NCBI GenBank assembly: GCA_010093705.1
Contig: MU006097.1
Coordinates: 1 to 64,000, forward strand
DNA: 64,000 nucleotides
DNA from: Patellaria atrata CBS 101060
Taxonomy: Eukaryota; Ascomycota; Dothideomycetes; Patellariales; Patellariaceae
Direction of reading: 5' to 3'
Below, piece by piece: positions 45,844-58,503 of this stretch. Position 1 is the first letter of the stretch. Each line of letters begins with the position of its first letter. The notes under the pieces were generated by a model, which saw nothing but the letters and a program-made list of their open reading frames with translations, searched no databases and was not told where the DNA came from. The position numbers were made by a program, and so were the translations under genes.

Positions 45844-47119
45844 TGCGATGAAGTCTACTCCGAGTTTGTATGATGAATTGGAATTGATTGCGGAGAAGTG
45901 CGTCTGGTGTAAGGTAATCCCTACGTGGCTTGAAGCGATTATTAGTCAGCTACGGAGAGTTTGTAAATCTACGCAGGTGCCCTAAATTCTCATTTACACA
46001 CTCTATGTAATGCTTGAGAAAGGATTACCGTATGATTTCTTTCCTTGATTCTTCTTATAAAGATCAGAAGTCTATTCTACGTAAATTTGTTATTAAGTAC
46101 AAGGCACTTCGTTCCCCCAAGGCCCCCTAGGTCGTCCTGTACGTGCGTATCATACAGAAACCGCTCCTCGTATCTACTTAGGTGTTTATCAATAATATAG
46201 AGAAGAATTTGAGGCGAGGAGCAGCTTACTTTAGCCCGCTTCTTTCTATTCGCAATATTCAGTGATGAAATCCAAGAACATGCAAGTCAATTCCGTTTTG
46301 AGATATATCTGAGTTATTGTTTCAATCCATACAGGGGGAATGACCTTCTAACCCCCTGTAAAACCCGCTCTAGCAACGGAAATTCAAAAGTAGATGAGAG
46401 AAATATGAGTCCCGAGTATAGAAAGTAGTATTTCCGTTTTTTTTTTCTTGAAATCATTATCTTGGATGTGACTTCGTGGTTAGAATCCCTGCTATTTCTA
46501 TGGTCTTTCGAAACATTGGAAACCGATTATCATTTTTCTCGGACGAAAGGCAGCTTCAATCTGATCTTAGGGAGATGATTATGACTATACGTGGACTTTC
46601 TTTTCCTATTAAGGTATTTTATAAAGTCGAAAAACGTAAAGACTTCACTTATTATACAATAATACAATAACTCTCCTTTTCCATGTGCATTTAAGCCAAT
46701 GAAGACGGCTGGCTAATCCTCGGAAAGGTCTCTCAGACCATAAAAGTGTATGAATTCCACTTACCTTCGACTCGAAACCATCGCGATTTCCTGATGAGCT
46801 TTCGCTACATAACAATAACTTGGTGAGACAGTCTTCACTGATAGAAGTAGTCTGAATGTCAGGAGTCTTAAACATTAAAATTGCCTTCGTAGTATTTCAA
46901 AGTATTCCAGTTGCTAACCTAGTTCTACCAGTTTCTCAACTGAGCTCTCCCTTTTCAACTTCAAATCAACTTTAACGCGTAGCAACAAACACCACAACAA
47001 CATTTCTTACATCTTCCAACCTCATTCAATTTCTTCATTCTCGTAACTCCCTGAGGACTTTCCTTTCGTTTTCAATAGTTGTGTTTATCAAAGTCTTCAA
47101 TAAGCTAGAAGTATTGAAA
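45844..47119. promoter_or_regulatory. divergent region IRC22/CCCH gene
   Basis: 1.28 kb. A 9-bp inverted repeat, TACAGGGGG ... CCCCCTGTA with a 13-nt loop, lies at 46330-46360. A T-run is at about 46437-46447. The last 250 bp are a pyrimidine-rich leader for the CCCH gene. Small ORFs (46476-46670) look like chance. Confidence 0.4.
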
Positions 47120-48808
47120 ATGAGCGACTCAAAGGGTGTGATCAACACAATTCGTGATGCCACAACAGAATCCCTTTGGCACCGTTTCGAGGAGCTGAAG
47201 TCGCGCGAGGCTAAGAAGGACCAATTAATTGAGGTATGTCAAAACGGTCCATATCTTCTCATCGCAATAGCTTATATTCGGTTATAAGGAGCTTCTTTAC
47301 AGATATGAATATCTCAGTGAACAACACAAAAAGGAGTGCGAGGAACATGACCGCGAACGCGAGCACAATCGCATTGCCCAACAAGCTCAAAAGTCACTCA
47401 TGGAGGATATGCGCAAATTGCAAAACTTCATGGTAGGATACGAGACACCACGTTTAATTCTCACGATAACTAACATGTCCTTTACAGAACAAAGATCCAT
47501 TTGTTCTCCTTCTCATCGATGGTGATGACATGATTGTGAGTTTCCAGACGCCGCCCCAAATTTCTCCCCCGCGATTTATGACGCTTTGTTAATTTTGATC
47601 ATTTCACAGTTCGCAGACCAATTCCTACAGGAAGGAGAAGCTGGTGGCAAGAAAGCTGCTGAATTTATTCACCAATCCATTGTCGAATACATGCATTGTA
47701 ACCTCACCGATATACCATCTGACACTAAAGTGGTCGCAAGAGTTTACGCCAATGTGAAAGGTTTGGCTGATGTTTGTTATAAAACTGGCGTGGTCAACAA
47801 GCCCAGCTTGGTTGAAGAATTTGTTCGCGGTTTCACTCGCGGAAACATCCTATTTGATTTCGTCGACGTTGGTCCTGGTAAAGGCCGCGCGGACGAAAAA
47901 CTTGCTGGTAGGTGATTTGATCCTCAGCTTCTTTACGACTCGAGGGTGAAATCAAGTGCTGGATGCTGACCATCTCCCTAGAGATCTTCAAACTCCATTT
48001 GTACGACTTTCACTGTCGTCACATCATTCTCGGGGGTGGTCATGACAAAGGCTACGCCCGCCTCCTCGAAGAACTAGCCCCTGATGAGGGCAGCATCCGT
48101 CGTATCACCTTATTGGAAGGCGTCCCATTCGAAAAGGAGCTTGCCACTCTCCCCTTTACTACTCATAAAATGGGTCATACCTTCCGCGAAACTAAGATCA
48201 ATGTTTCCTCGAATAACAACTCTATCGGCATTGCTCCGTTTCCTCCAGCATCATCCGTCTCTCCACCACCGTTTTACCCAGTAAGTCGAACTGTATCTAC
48301 TTCCAATACACCTCAACCTCGCGCGGAAGCCACACCTGCCATCTCCTGGGCATCCGCCGCTGCCAAGGCAGCCGCTCTTCCCATGAGCTCCTTGCCTCCG
48401 GCTGCAAAGGCGGTCCAACAGGACCCAAACTACATCCCCCGCAACCGTAAGGGCCAACGCATCGACTCACCTCCCCGCCAATATGACAGGGAGGAGGTCA
48501 ATCGCGTCAAGAAACTGAAGATGTGCAACGTACATTTCTTGCGCAAAGCATGTCCCTTCGGCGATGAGTGCGCACACGTCCATGACTACAAGCCTACACA
48601 GGCGGAACTGGAGACTTTGCGGCTAGTGGCCCGCATGACGCCTTGTACATATGGCACCCAATGCGAGGATCCAGGGTGCACATATGGCCACAGGTGCCAT
48701 GCTCCAGAAGGGAAGAATGGTGAGAGGTGCATCTTCGGTGGGATGTGTAAATTTAAAAACGAGATGCACAACATGGATCTGACTCCCGTCACGCTCACCA
48801 AGATTTGA
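47120..48808 (+). CDS. CCCH zinc-finger protein with NYN-like/fungal conserved domain
   Basis: Exons 47120-47233, 47289-47432, 47488-47535, 47610-47907 and 47982-48808 give 476 aa. An N-terminal coiled coil (EELKSREAKKDQLIEELLYR, EYLSEQHKKECEEHDRERE) leads to a conserved domain NKDPFVLLLIDGDDMIF, KVVARVYANVKGLADV, FDFVDVGPGKGRADEKLAEI and CRHIILGGGHDKGYARLLEE, with acidic residues laid out as in NYN/PIN-type nucleases (inference). The C-terminus carries three zinc-binding clusters: CX8CX5CX3H (CNVHFLRKACPFGDECAHVH), then CTYGTQCEDPGCTYGH, then a third CIFGGMC one. Probably an RNA-binding regulator. Introns 2 to 5 have TAG/CAG acceptors; intron 1 uses TATAAG, the TACAG further on being out of phase. 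Confidence 0.85.
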
Positions 48809-50297
48809 GGGTGTACAAGAAATAGTCGGAGATCTCGTATGTGTTTAGCTTTGAGCTAACGGCTTGGGGTTCAGGATTTACGATGGAGACTCTAATGGAG
48901 TCTGGTGTCGCGGCGTCTTTGTGTCTGGGGATACCGGAATCCCCTGGGAGTGCATGGTGAGAAAAGCTATGTATTGTATTATATGGGCCCCTAGGGGCGT
49001 AACTATAGGCTAAGGCCTCTTCTCTTTGACTACTGGGAATACAGTAGCTCCAATAGGAGCTAAGCATTTTTTTTTTTTTTTACTTGAGATGATATTCAAA
49101 TTCTGAGTTCTGAGGGATCCTCTCAAAATATGGGCTTTGTTTTTTTTTTCTCCTGACTTCTAAATCTTGTAACTAAATGTTCTGTATAATTCTACAAAAC
49201 CTCCCCACTTCTACTCCCTTCCTTACTAAATTCAATCGCTTGTTTATTATTTTCGAATGGAACAGTGTGTACTCCGTATAGTACACACAACCACAAAAAC
49301 AACCCAAAGATGCCATTATCAATACCCCAGGGGTAGAATGCGTTTCTATAACGAGGAGCTGAGTATCTCCCCCAAATCATACTCGACACTCCTTTCTTCT
49401 CGTACAGGTACCATAAATAAGATCCCCCACCCAAAACCCCTTACCCGCAATACCCATTCCCAACGCATAAGCGAAAATGAATCTTCTATACAGTATATAC
49501 TCCCACAACAACAACGGGACGGTACTATTATCACTATCCTAGGGTGAAAATACATTTCTATAAGGAGCATTCAAGTCTCTCCCTCTACTCATACCTGACA
49601 CCCCTTCCTTCTCGTACAACTGCCATGAATAAACCCCCCCCCCCCCCCCTCTGACAAAGCTCTACTCGCCATCCCCGTCGCCACCGCATTCTCAAGCCAT
49701 AATCTCTCACTACGTAACTCCAAATATTCGCGCGGAAGGTCAGGACAGGGGATGTTGTAGGACTGGGAAGTACGATACAATAACCAGGGCTCAGTTAGCA
49801 CTCATGGAGCGAATTGTAGGGTATTTTCCAACACGATCCAGTTCGTGGATTCCTCAACGGCAGATAGTTTGGCGGTATGGTTTATAAGTACGGAGATAGG
49901 TTTCTCTGTATGGCTTTAGCCTTTCCAGAACCTCGCTATGGTGTACGTACTGACTACACAGGCCTCGGCAAATGGAGGAGTTTTAGAGAATGTATCATCC
50001 TACTCTCATCACTTGCTCCATGTTCATGCGAACTTGGAAAAGAAGGGATTCGTGGTATGTTATGTGGGAACGTGAGAAATAAGGGGAATTCGACTGTGTA
50101 CATATGTTGTTAGGGTAGATCAGGGGCTATGGAAACGTCAATATCGCTCAAACGCTCTTCGATATTCTATCGGGTATCTATACACAAAGTACAGGGTACT
50201 ACCCCCCAGCCTCCCCAGATCGCAGACATCAGACATCGACTTTTCTCATAACAGGGCCGAAATAGTATCACAACCTCTCATTTATCCATCCATCGCT
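48809..50297. other. 1.5-kb convergent intergenic region with repeats
   Basis: No gene. Contains T-runs of about 16 bases at 49068-49081 and about 10 at 49141-49150, a degenerate direct duplication (entry at 49325), and a homopolymer C tract at 49636-49650. Many short ORFs here arise from the low complexity. Confidence 0.5.
49325..49655. repeat. diverged direct repeat, copies about 210 bp apart
   Basis: Copy A (about 49331-49435) and copy B (about 49541-49645) share GGGT(A/G)AAA/TG..., TTTCTATAA(C/G)GAG, CTCTCC or TCTCC, TCATAC(T/C), GACAC(T/C)CCTT(T/C)CTTCTCGTACA and CCAT(A/G)AATAA, then a C-rich end. Both are noncoding. The extent of similarity further right is weak. It looks like an old tandem duplication. 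Confidence 0.55.
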
Positions 50298-53200
50298 TCA
50301 ACGTCCATCCAAGCACATCCACCACCACTCCCTACACCTCCACCCGCCTTCATTCCCCTCAACAACCTCCACAGCCCCCACATCAACCGCCCACTTCAAC
50401 GCCGCCCTCAACTCGGCCTTACTAACCGCATCCTTCAAACTGGCCAACATCCTCTCGGCGCTAATACCGGGTCTCAGCGCTATCAAACCCAAAACCACAC
50501 CCACCAACCTATGCCACCACTCGAGCATAACCTCCCCATGAACGTCGACCCAAAGCGGCAACGGCTCAACCTTCCCACAAAGCCCTCCATAACTCTTCGG
50601 TGGGTGCGATAACCTCCCTTCCCCCTCACTTGAAGCGAGCAGGCCGTTTCCGTAGACGTATGTGTCGGTAGGCACGACCTCCATTCCCCAATCCACGCAC
50701 CTCCGATCCATCTGCGTGGTCTTATAATTCCCCTCGGTGAAACCCCACCTCGTGAGTCTCGGGAATGGGTTGCCGAACTCGTGGTTCGTGGGTGGTAGTT
50801 TAGGTTGGACGCGGATGCGGTTGTGGGCCGCTAGAGAAGTGATGGCGAGGATCGTGCCTTGGGACGCGTTAACTGGGATCGTGTAGGTGGTATTTGGCTT
50901 CGAGTATGGAGAAACGTAGGTGCGTTCCTGGGACTTTGGGGTAGAGGACGACGAGAGCGCGAGCTTGTGAGCTTTGAAGATGGCGTCAAGCTCGTGTTTT
51001 GTCTTGATGGCGTCGAGGAGTGCGGGGGGTTCGATGAGCTTCTTGAATCGGAGCATGTATACGTCGTTTATTGCGAAAGCCCTGCCAGGTTTGAGACGTC
51101 CCTTGTTCTCGCTTCGCAACACGCGCTGTTCTTTAAGCTCGGATGTAGCGGCTTTGAGTAGATCTTCGGATAACGATTTCAACTTCTCCCTTGCGGCTTC
51201 TGGTTTGTACTTGTCTGCTGGGGTCAAGCTATTTGCTCGAATCCAGGATTTAGCGAGTTCGAGATCGGTGATGCGCTCTTGAGGAGTATCTATTTGCATT
51301 TCGTCCTCTTGTGCTTTATGGGAGAGCTTCCGGTCAGAAGGGGAGAGAGAAGTGCTGAAAGACATCTCCAGAACTATCTCCGCTCTACGACTCGTCGTGG
51401 TAATTTCCTTTGCCAGCTCTTCTCTGGGATCAGCTTTGCTGCTCAGAAGCTTTTTGAGTTCCAAAGTTGTCCACTGGTCCCGCGAAGCCGGTAATTGTGA
51501 ACCCAAAGTCATGGTCGCAGCCAACTTCATATGTTCCCTAAATCGTTCAGTAGCCCAATCAACAACCAAATCCCATTGATAGTTCGCGATGTCCTTATAG
51601 TTTAATAGGGGCAGTTCGCCGCTCTCACATGCCTCTAAATACGCCTCTTGAAAGGCAACGTGGATGCTATCCACAACTTCCGGGAAATATTTGCGTATCC
51701 AAGTCCATCGATTACGGAAAGCGATATGGTCGAAATTAGTATGAAAAATTTGCTCGATGATGCTCCAGTTGATTGCAGAGGATATTCCACCTAGAAGGGT
51801 GCGGACGACAATGATGGACATGACAAGACGACGCATATCAGCATCGGTGAGTTGCAAATCCGGATTCATGACCTTCGTGGGTGGCTTCTTCTTTGTTTTT
51901 AGGCGCAGTCTCTTGTGAGGACGCTGGCCCGTCTCGAAACTGACCGCTAAAGCCTTGCGCTTCTTTCCTCTTTGGTTAGGGACAGGTACTGAAAGCCCAG
52001 GGACGGGTTCTGAAAGTTCAGTGACGGGCACTTGGGGTTTAAAACGCTCGTTAATGAATGTATGTTGCTGTGGGTTATCGATTGTTTGATTGCTAGATAT
52101 TGGTGGTAGCACAGGCGCTGGGACGTGGACATGTGAAGGGCGAGTAATCCAGGTATTAAAAGCAAATTCTGTCGAATAGGTGCCATTAGTCGGGCAGAAG
52201 ACACTCAAGGGGTGCGTCAAACTCGTCGTCAATACAGAATCGGAAGAATATGTAGGCCGCGGAACCCAAATATTGAAAGCGAACTCGGTCGAATAGGTCC
52301 CATTAGTCGCGTAAAAAACACTCCTGGGGTTTATCAGACTAGTAGTCAAGACTGTCTCATAATTGGGATATTCTTTATGCCTCGTTATCTGGGTATAAAG
52401 AGGCCTTTCGGTTGGTAATAGCGTGTGCGAATGAGAGGATATTCGCGCCAATCGCTGTACAGGTTTGTTCGACGGCCTCCTTCCATTTCCAGGTACGTTG
52501 TTCGGCACGATATGATACCGTTTGAGTTGACGCTCATGAGCCTTCCATCTCTCCATTTGCTTTACGGCTTTTCGCCTGATCCTCGCCTCGGCGAGCTCTT
52601 GCTCAAGCCTCACTGCATCCGGCGGTCTACCTATACGCTCAACAATCATTTCTTCGTCAACTGGATAGATTTTCTTCTTATGCCCCGCAATCCTAGCTTC
52701 ACTCTCAAACTCTGCAAAAATGGGTGGGATATAAGGATCCGGGAATGTCTCTGTCATTTTGCGCTGCGCGTCCTTGATAGCTGGAGAATCAATTGGTACA
52801 TTTGTGGTCGTGAACATCTCCTTTGTAACAACTAGTCCGCCCTTACTCTTCAATGTGAATACTATCTTCCGTATCTTGCCAGAACTAACAAGGGCCTTGA
52901 GATGCCGTGATATAGTATAAAAATCCGGCTTTGGTAGATTAGGGTATAACTTCGCCCACTCGGCTGAGAGGGGCTCATATAATTCGCGAAGTCCACCTGG
53001 AAAGACACCGTCAACCTTTTCAAGAATGTTATTGAGAACTTTAGTCCTATTGAAGGCGATGGAACCGCCCCTAAGAATCCCAATACCCTTACTCGAGTTC
53101 TTCTTAGGTGATGGCCCAAGGGGCCGTTCGTGAAGAGAGTTTGACTGGGAGTTTTCAGCATCTATAATATGTTCTGAGGACGATACACCAGCGTCACATG

Positions 53201-56200
53201 AGAAAGTGGTTTCCATAGGTGAACTCGTCGCTTTGGATTGCCTGACGTGTCGCGAGCTTATGATGTTTGCAGTTTGGTTATTGACAACGAGGGTCTCTAG
53301 CACTCGCTCTTGTGGGATAGCTTCAAATGGCTGAGTAACATTCTCACTAGAAATGAGCTTCCCATTTGCGCGGTTCAAAGTATCGGTCCTATCTGCGACG
53401 AGAGTTGAAGGAGTATCATTTGCAGGGGGAGTGGAACCAGCTTTTCCGCTAGTTAGGCCTTCGGATTCCTCAGAAATAGCTCCACCGGGTGTGGCAACGT
53501 CTAACGGAGCCTCACTATTGTCCTCCGACTCTATAAGGATCTGCAGTTTGTAAATCGGTTCTGGTAAGTCAGGCGGTATATTGAGCTCTTTAGCTATCCG
53601 ATTAGATTTGATAACGGCGACAATACTTTTCCGGGGACGGCCTTGTTTAAACGGACGTTTCGATCCGGGGGGATTGATATAAAGCCCGGGTTTTGAGGTA
53701 TCGGAAAGCTGCGCTACCAGTTCTTTGATCCGAGCTTGAGAAACATTGAGGCGTGCACGTTTCTTCTTAGGCTTTTTCTTGACCTTCACAATGGTTGTAG
53801 AAGGGCCTTGTATAGTCGATGTTTCCGCAGGTGGATGGTTACCGGATGTGACTTGCTGTAGAGTCTCGCTATGCGGGTGAGCAGTAATAACCGTAGAAGT
53901 ATCTTCTGCAGGTACAGCATTCGTGGCTGGATGATCAATAGGGATGAGTGGACGGCTAATTCCATCACATAATAAGGACAAGCCATTATCGGTGGGTGTT
54001 GTCTCCATCCCGTTGCTCTCCAGCTGTTGTGCAGCTTTTTCAGCTCTTCGTTGCTCGTCTCGCTTCAATCTCACCTGTCTCTTCTTCAGGGTGCGTTGAT
54101 CCCCACCTTCAGCAATCCAGTCCAAGTCCATCAGACGGTCAGATTTGAAAACTGCAACCATAAACTTCCGAGGACGGCCTTTGATTTTACGGTTAGGGAC
54201 TGACCCTGGCGGGTCTATATAAACCCCCGGATCTAACAAAGGTTCGAATTTAGTGGAAAAGGAATCGAGACCTTCTATGGTACGATCTAACAACTCATCG
54301 TTATCAACTATCCGCACCTTTTTTCTATCTCGTCCTTTGACAGCTGACACTGTAGATGATGGAGGTCCTGCTACTGGTGTCGTCATATTTGATTGAGTAG
54401 AAATGATGCTTGTATTCTGTCTGTTAACCCCTGAAGTAGTCTGTAGAATTTCAAGAGTGGAGCTATCATTGGAGTTAGACATGTCTCTCCCAGAAATCGG
54501 TAAGATAGGAGTTTGCAGAGTTGCCGAGACTGATTGATTGTGAGCATTCGAGCGAGGGTGCTCTGATACTCTATCAGCGACGCCGTTAATTGTGGGATTC
54601 ATGTCTTTGTCGGATTCCGAGTCTGACGTCTCTGGGATCAAGCCTAATTCCTGGTTCCTCTTTCTCTCCTCTTTGGCTTCCGCAGTTGCAATCTTCTTTG
54701 CTTTTTCTAAAATCCGAGCTTTCCATTCCTTCTGCTCCTTTATCGCATGCTGCTTTATCTTCCATTTCTGGGCGGTTGATAGTGAAGCGTCGCCTTTTCC
54801 TGGCCGGACTAATAGACCCCTACTTTTTAATGTATGAGGCCCAGTTTCAGAGTCAAAAATGGCGTCCAGATTGATATCGTCATCAGAAGGTGCGCTACGC
54901 TTTTTTGGAATTGCACGGGAGTCCGGATTCCAGTTTACCGTAAATGTACCATTCCGTCTATGCTGGACAACTGGATCTGTCTTGTTGAGCTTCAAAGGTG
55001 GAACCTTTGCAGTTTTGAGAAGATCTTGTAGCGTAGCTGTATTAGTGTGACCAAGTATGCGACCAGCCGCGATTATGGGGAATCCCCACTGATCAACCAT
55101 TGCTGGCTGAAGATGAGCAGTCTTAGTCACTCCCTTTCCCTTCTTTGCACCACTAGCCACCATGACTGCTTCCCAAGCTGTTCGACCGTCTTCAACAGCC
55201 ATTTTGAAATTATCATATGACCGATAGACGTAATGGAGATGAGTATTCGTGGCGGTTTTGGTAAGACCGTTGTCTCGAATGATCCCAAGATGGCGCAAAT
55301 GCGGCGGTTGCGATATCTGCCAATGGTCACATATTCGGGCAGATATATTATGCATCGGCCGAACCCAGAAAGGGCCAAAGCCGGATTTCATAAGATCCAT
55401 AGCAGTAATCCCACCGGAGCCGCTGTTTTCTACGAGACGGAAGACTTGATTGGTATGTGGAAGGTCTGGCGTCCACAATGGAGGCTGTCTAGAAAGCTGA
55501 GTTTCTCTTGTTTCAGCGGGTTCTTCATCATCTTTGAGCAAGTCTTCGATATCGTCGCCCTCCTCATCAGAATCGACGTCAATTTGTTTTTCTCCGGTGC
55601 GCTCGGACGGTTTGAATCTGAACCATTTGTTGAAAATCTCCCGATCATGGTCAGTTGGTTCACGTAGAAGCTTAATACACCGTAGCAGCTTTTTCGCACC
55701 AGCACGAGCGTAGCCAACCCGTGCTGTTGCCAGTACAATATCCACTATGCCAAGCTCCGACATGCGATTTATTGCCCTACATAAATTTCTTCTTTGACGT
55801 TTCGTACCGTCCTACCAACATTAGCAATACCCCATGCATGCTATAAAAGTGAGATCTTACTGGTAATATAACTCGTATAAAGTCATGCAGTATGATTGCA
55901 TTGACATCCTTTAGCATTTCACAAGCTCTCTCTAGCAAGTGCTCCGCAACCAGTATCCCGTTATGATAAACAGATCTCGGCTGCTCACTGAGTGCCTTGT
56001 GAAAGCGTCTAAGCGTACACAAGCTCGTTTTCGTTCCTTTGCCATAAACGGTCTTTTTAGTGATATAACCTTTTTCAGCAAGCTTGTCGGTCCGTTGTGG
56101 CGTTGATCTCTTGTCCTGCCCAGACTGGTGGGTAAGATCCCTCTGAAGAATTCCGTCTGGGCCATGGAACGCAATGATTGAAAGAAGCTGGAACTCATGA

Positions 56201-56927
56201 CGAGGGATACGTTGCCAATCAACACCATGGCCGGTTAGTGCATGCCACATTCGGCTTTGAGTGACACGTACTTGAACAGACGCATGTAGCTTATCTGTTC
56301 CTCGATCGTTCGCGTTGAGGTCCCCACGACCTTCTGTCATATTTGACGTAGTCGCATTAATGCGCTCTTCTACTTGAACCAATGTCAAAGCATTCCCCGA
56401 ACCTTCTGGGCTGATGAGAACATCTGGATGAGCTGTAAGCCATTTCCAAACCTTTTCCAGAAACCTTCGGTCAATCTCAGGTGGGGAAAGCTCAGTTTGA
56501 TCATCTTCAGAAACAGTAGTATCGGTTGCTTCACGTTGATTTGTCAAGAAAACTTGGACGAAACCCTTGATATCAACTAAGCTTGCGCCTGTAAAGTAGG
56601 TTAGTATCAACCAGACACTCAAAGAAGGTTCACAAATAGGCAATTCCTCGTAACAAGGGAGTACATTTTCAATCCTACAAGCCAGGCAGAAGGGCAAAGC
56701 TACTGAAGTATTCACATGTATTACAAAATGGCAGATGCAATTAATCATGATATTCTTAATGGTCTATTCTGAGGATATGTAATATCTCAAGTGGGGAAAG
56801 AAAGAAAACCGTGTAGTGAGGTAGCATTAGGAGTTCAAGTTGTAGTTGCGTTCAACGTACCTTGCTCGCCTTTAAGGGCAACACGCTCGAGTAAAAAGTC
56901 GACCAGATCATCCACACCTCCACCCAT
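50298..56927 (-). CDS. TFC3: TFIIIC largest/B-block-binding subunit (tau138-like)
   Basis: Subunit of RNA polymerase III factor TFIIIC that recognises the B box of tRNA genes. Exons 56927-56861, 56588-55861 and 55811-50298 give 2102 aa (introns 272 and 49 bp). The start is MGGGVDDLVDFLLERVALKG. The B-block winged-helix region follows (WQRIPRHEFQLLSIIAFHG, GILQRDLTHQSGQDKRSTPQ, KLAEKGYITKKTVYGKGTKT, CTLRRFHKAL). Long charged and Ser-rich linkers, several nuclear-signal-like Lys clusters and two AT-hook-like GRPRK sites come next, then a C-terminal helical domain (FDHIAFRNRWTWIRKYFPEV) and an ending ALKWAVDVGAVEVVEG. Two internal duplications are listed under findings. Length exceeds yeast Tfc3 (1160 aa), as usual in filamentous fungi. 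Confidence 0.9.
52140..52370 (-). repeat. in-frame tandem duplication inside TFC3 (39 codons)
   Basis: Two copies 117 bp apart encode VLTTSL(I/T)(N/H)P, then SVF(Y/C), TNGTYSTEFAFN and (V/I)(P/T)RP. Aligned copies differ at several sites, so it is not very recent. The offset is exactly 39 codons. Confidence 0.8.
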
Positions 56928-57655
56928 CGTCCCCTGTTAACTGAGAGATGTGCCTGTGCTTCATGCACTCCCTTTTAGTGGTGACCCAAAATTCCTGATT
57001 AGACAACACCGGGAATCGAACGCGTGCTCCACTTGTGAGTTGTGATTGTAGAAATGCAGAACAAGGCTCAGGTATCGTCGTTTACTTTGGGTGCAGAGAT
57101 TTGCAGGCGAATTGTCGGCGGTGCGTTCCCGCCTGGGATCTGGATTTTGGCGCACAGGCACCAGCGAAAAGCCGAAAATGATGCGGGGCAGAGCCGAGCT
57201 CTTGGTGAGTTTGACTTGTTTGTGTTGAAGCCAGACTTCTCTCCGCTCCCTGCCATCACCGTCTACTATCGGGTCTTACAGATGAACCTATGAAGGTCCT
57301 AGGATTCGCTTAAAGATAGTAGGTATCAGCAAATTAGAATAATGAAGGCCGCATAACGAAGACACCACCTACGGTGGTACTGTACTATAATAATGTACTA
57401 GAATCTGTGATTGCCCTCAAGAGTACAATAATAGGGTATACCTCGCATCACCCGATGGATGCAATGAGTACCTCAGATATCGAGAGAAGTAGATATTACT
57501 CTTCTATGAATCAATAATGACGTCTGCCTAGCAAGTAGTTACGAGCTTCTTTGGCCTTTTCCCTAAAATTAGATCTTTTTCAGTTAACCAGTCTATAATT
57601 ACGAGAGCTTTTCCACTCCAACTCCAATACAATCTCAGCATAACTTGAAGCAAAT
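56928..57655. promoter_or_regulatory. divergent promoter region TFC3/DUF1264 gene
   Basis: 728 bp. Holds both promoters, a TACTGTAC octamer at 57378 and a minus-strand GTTCGATTCCC match to a tRNA T-arm at about 57010-57022 that does not fold with its flanks. The ORF at 57042-57293 has no family. Confidence 0.4.
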
Positions 57656-58503
57656 ATGGCTGATCAACAAGTCACAAACGACGCTCTAGGAGAGCCGCTC
57701 TCCACCAAAAGCAAAGTGCTCGAGACCGGCGCCTCAGCCATTCAGGTAAATTATCGAAATAAACAGTTCCTTTCTCTTACACTAATGTGTGCTTTTAGGA
57801 TTTTAGGCCTGTCAAGCATATCTGCGCCCACTTGAACGCTTTCCACGCGTATGCATCAGATCCCACACGCACGGTGGAGGCCAACCATTACTGTTCTCAT
57901 CTCAACGAAGGTATCGTGATTTATATCCTTCACGTATTGCTCAACTCATCCTAACTTCCCCACCATATAGACGTTCGTCAATGCATCCTCTACGACTCGC
58001 CTGAACCTAATGCTCGCCTTATCGGTATCGAATATATGATCTCACCCAAGCTCTACAATACGCTCGATTCAGAAGAGCGGAAGTTGTGGCATACTCACGT
58101 TTTTGAAGTCAAATCTGGTATGCTCATCATGCCTCGTCCGGTCGGTGTGCCAGATGCAGTTTGGGAGACAGCGGAGAACAAGGAGATGGAAGAAGTGATT
58201 AAGATATATGGAAAAGTATATCACTTATGGCAGGTCGATAGAGGTGATAAGTTGCCCTTGGGTCAGCCTGAGCTCATGGTCAGCTATACTGCAGAGGATC
58301 AATTCGACTTCGATAAGTATGTGGGCGACCGTGATGCGAGATTCGGGGAAGACTACAAGCATAAACAGGAGATTAGAGATTATATCGAAGTACCAGAGCT
58401 CCATCCTGGTAGGATGTGTCTAAATCACTCTGTAAAATACGGCTAACGAATAGCAGATGCTGATGCCGTATGGAAATCCGGTATCAATCCACCTACTACC
58501 TAA
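57656..58503 (+). CDS. DUF1264 (oil-body-associated-like) protein
   Basis: Exons 57656-57745, 57799-57910, 57971-58408 and 58457-58503 (introns 53, 60 and 48 bp) give 228 aa. Family blocks: [117 protein letters not shown], and the [20 protein letters not shown] end. This matches DUF1264/OBAP proteins, linked in plants to seed oil bodies; the function in fungi is unknown. The histidines and acidic residues are conserved enough that an enzyme role is conceivable (inference). The final exon carries only [15 protein letters not shown]. Confidence 0.85.

Noticed and set aside
57000-57060. A minus-strand tRNA-like T-arm (GTTCGATTCCCGG)
   Set aside because: The flanking bases do not form the T stem or acceptor stem and no A box is found at the right distance; at most a tRNA-derived scrap.
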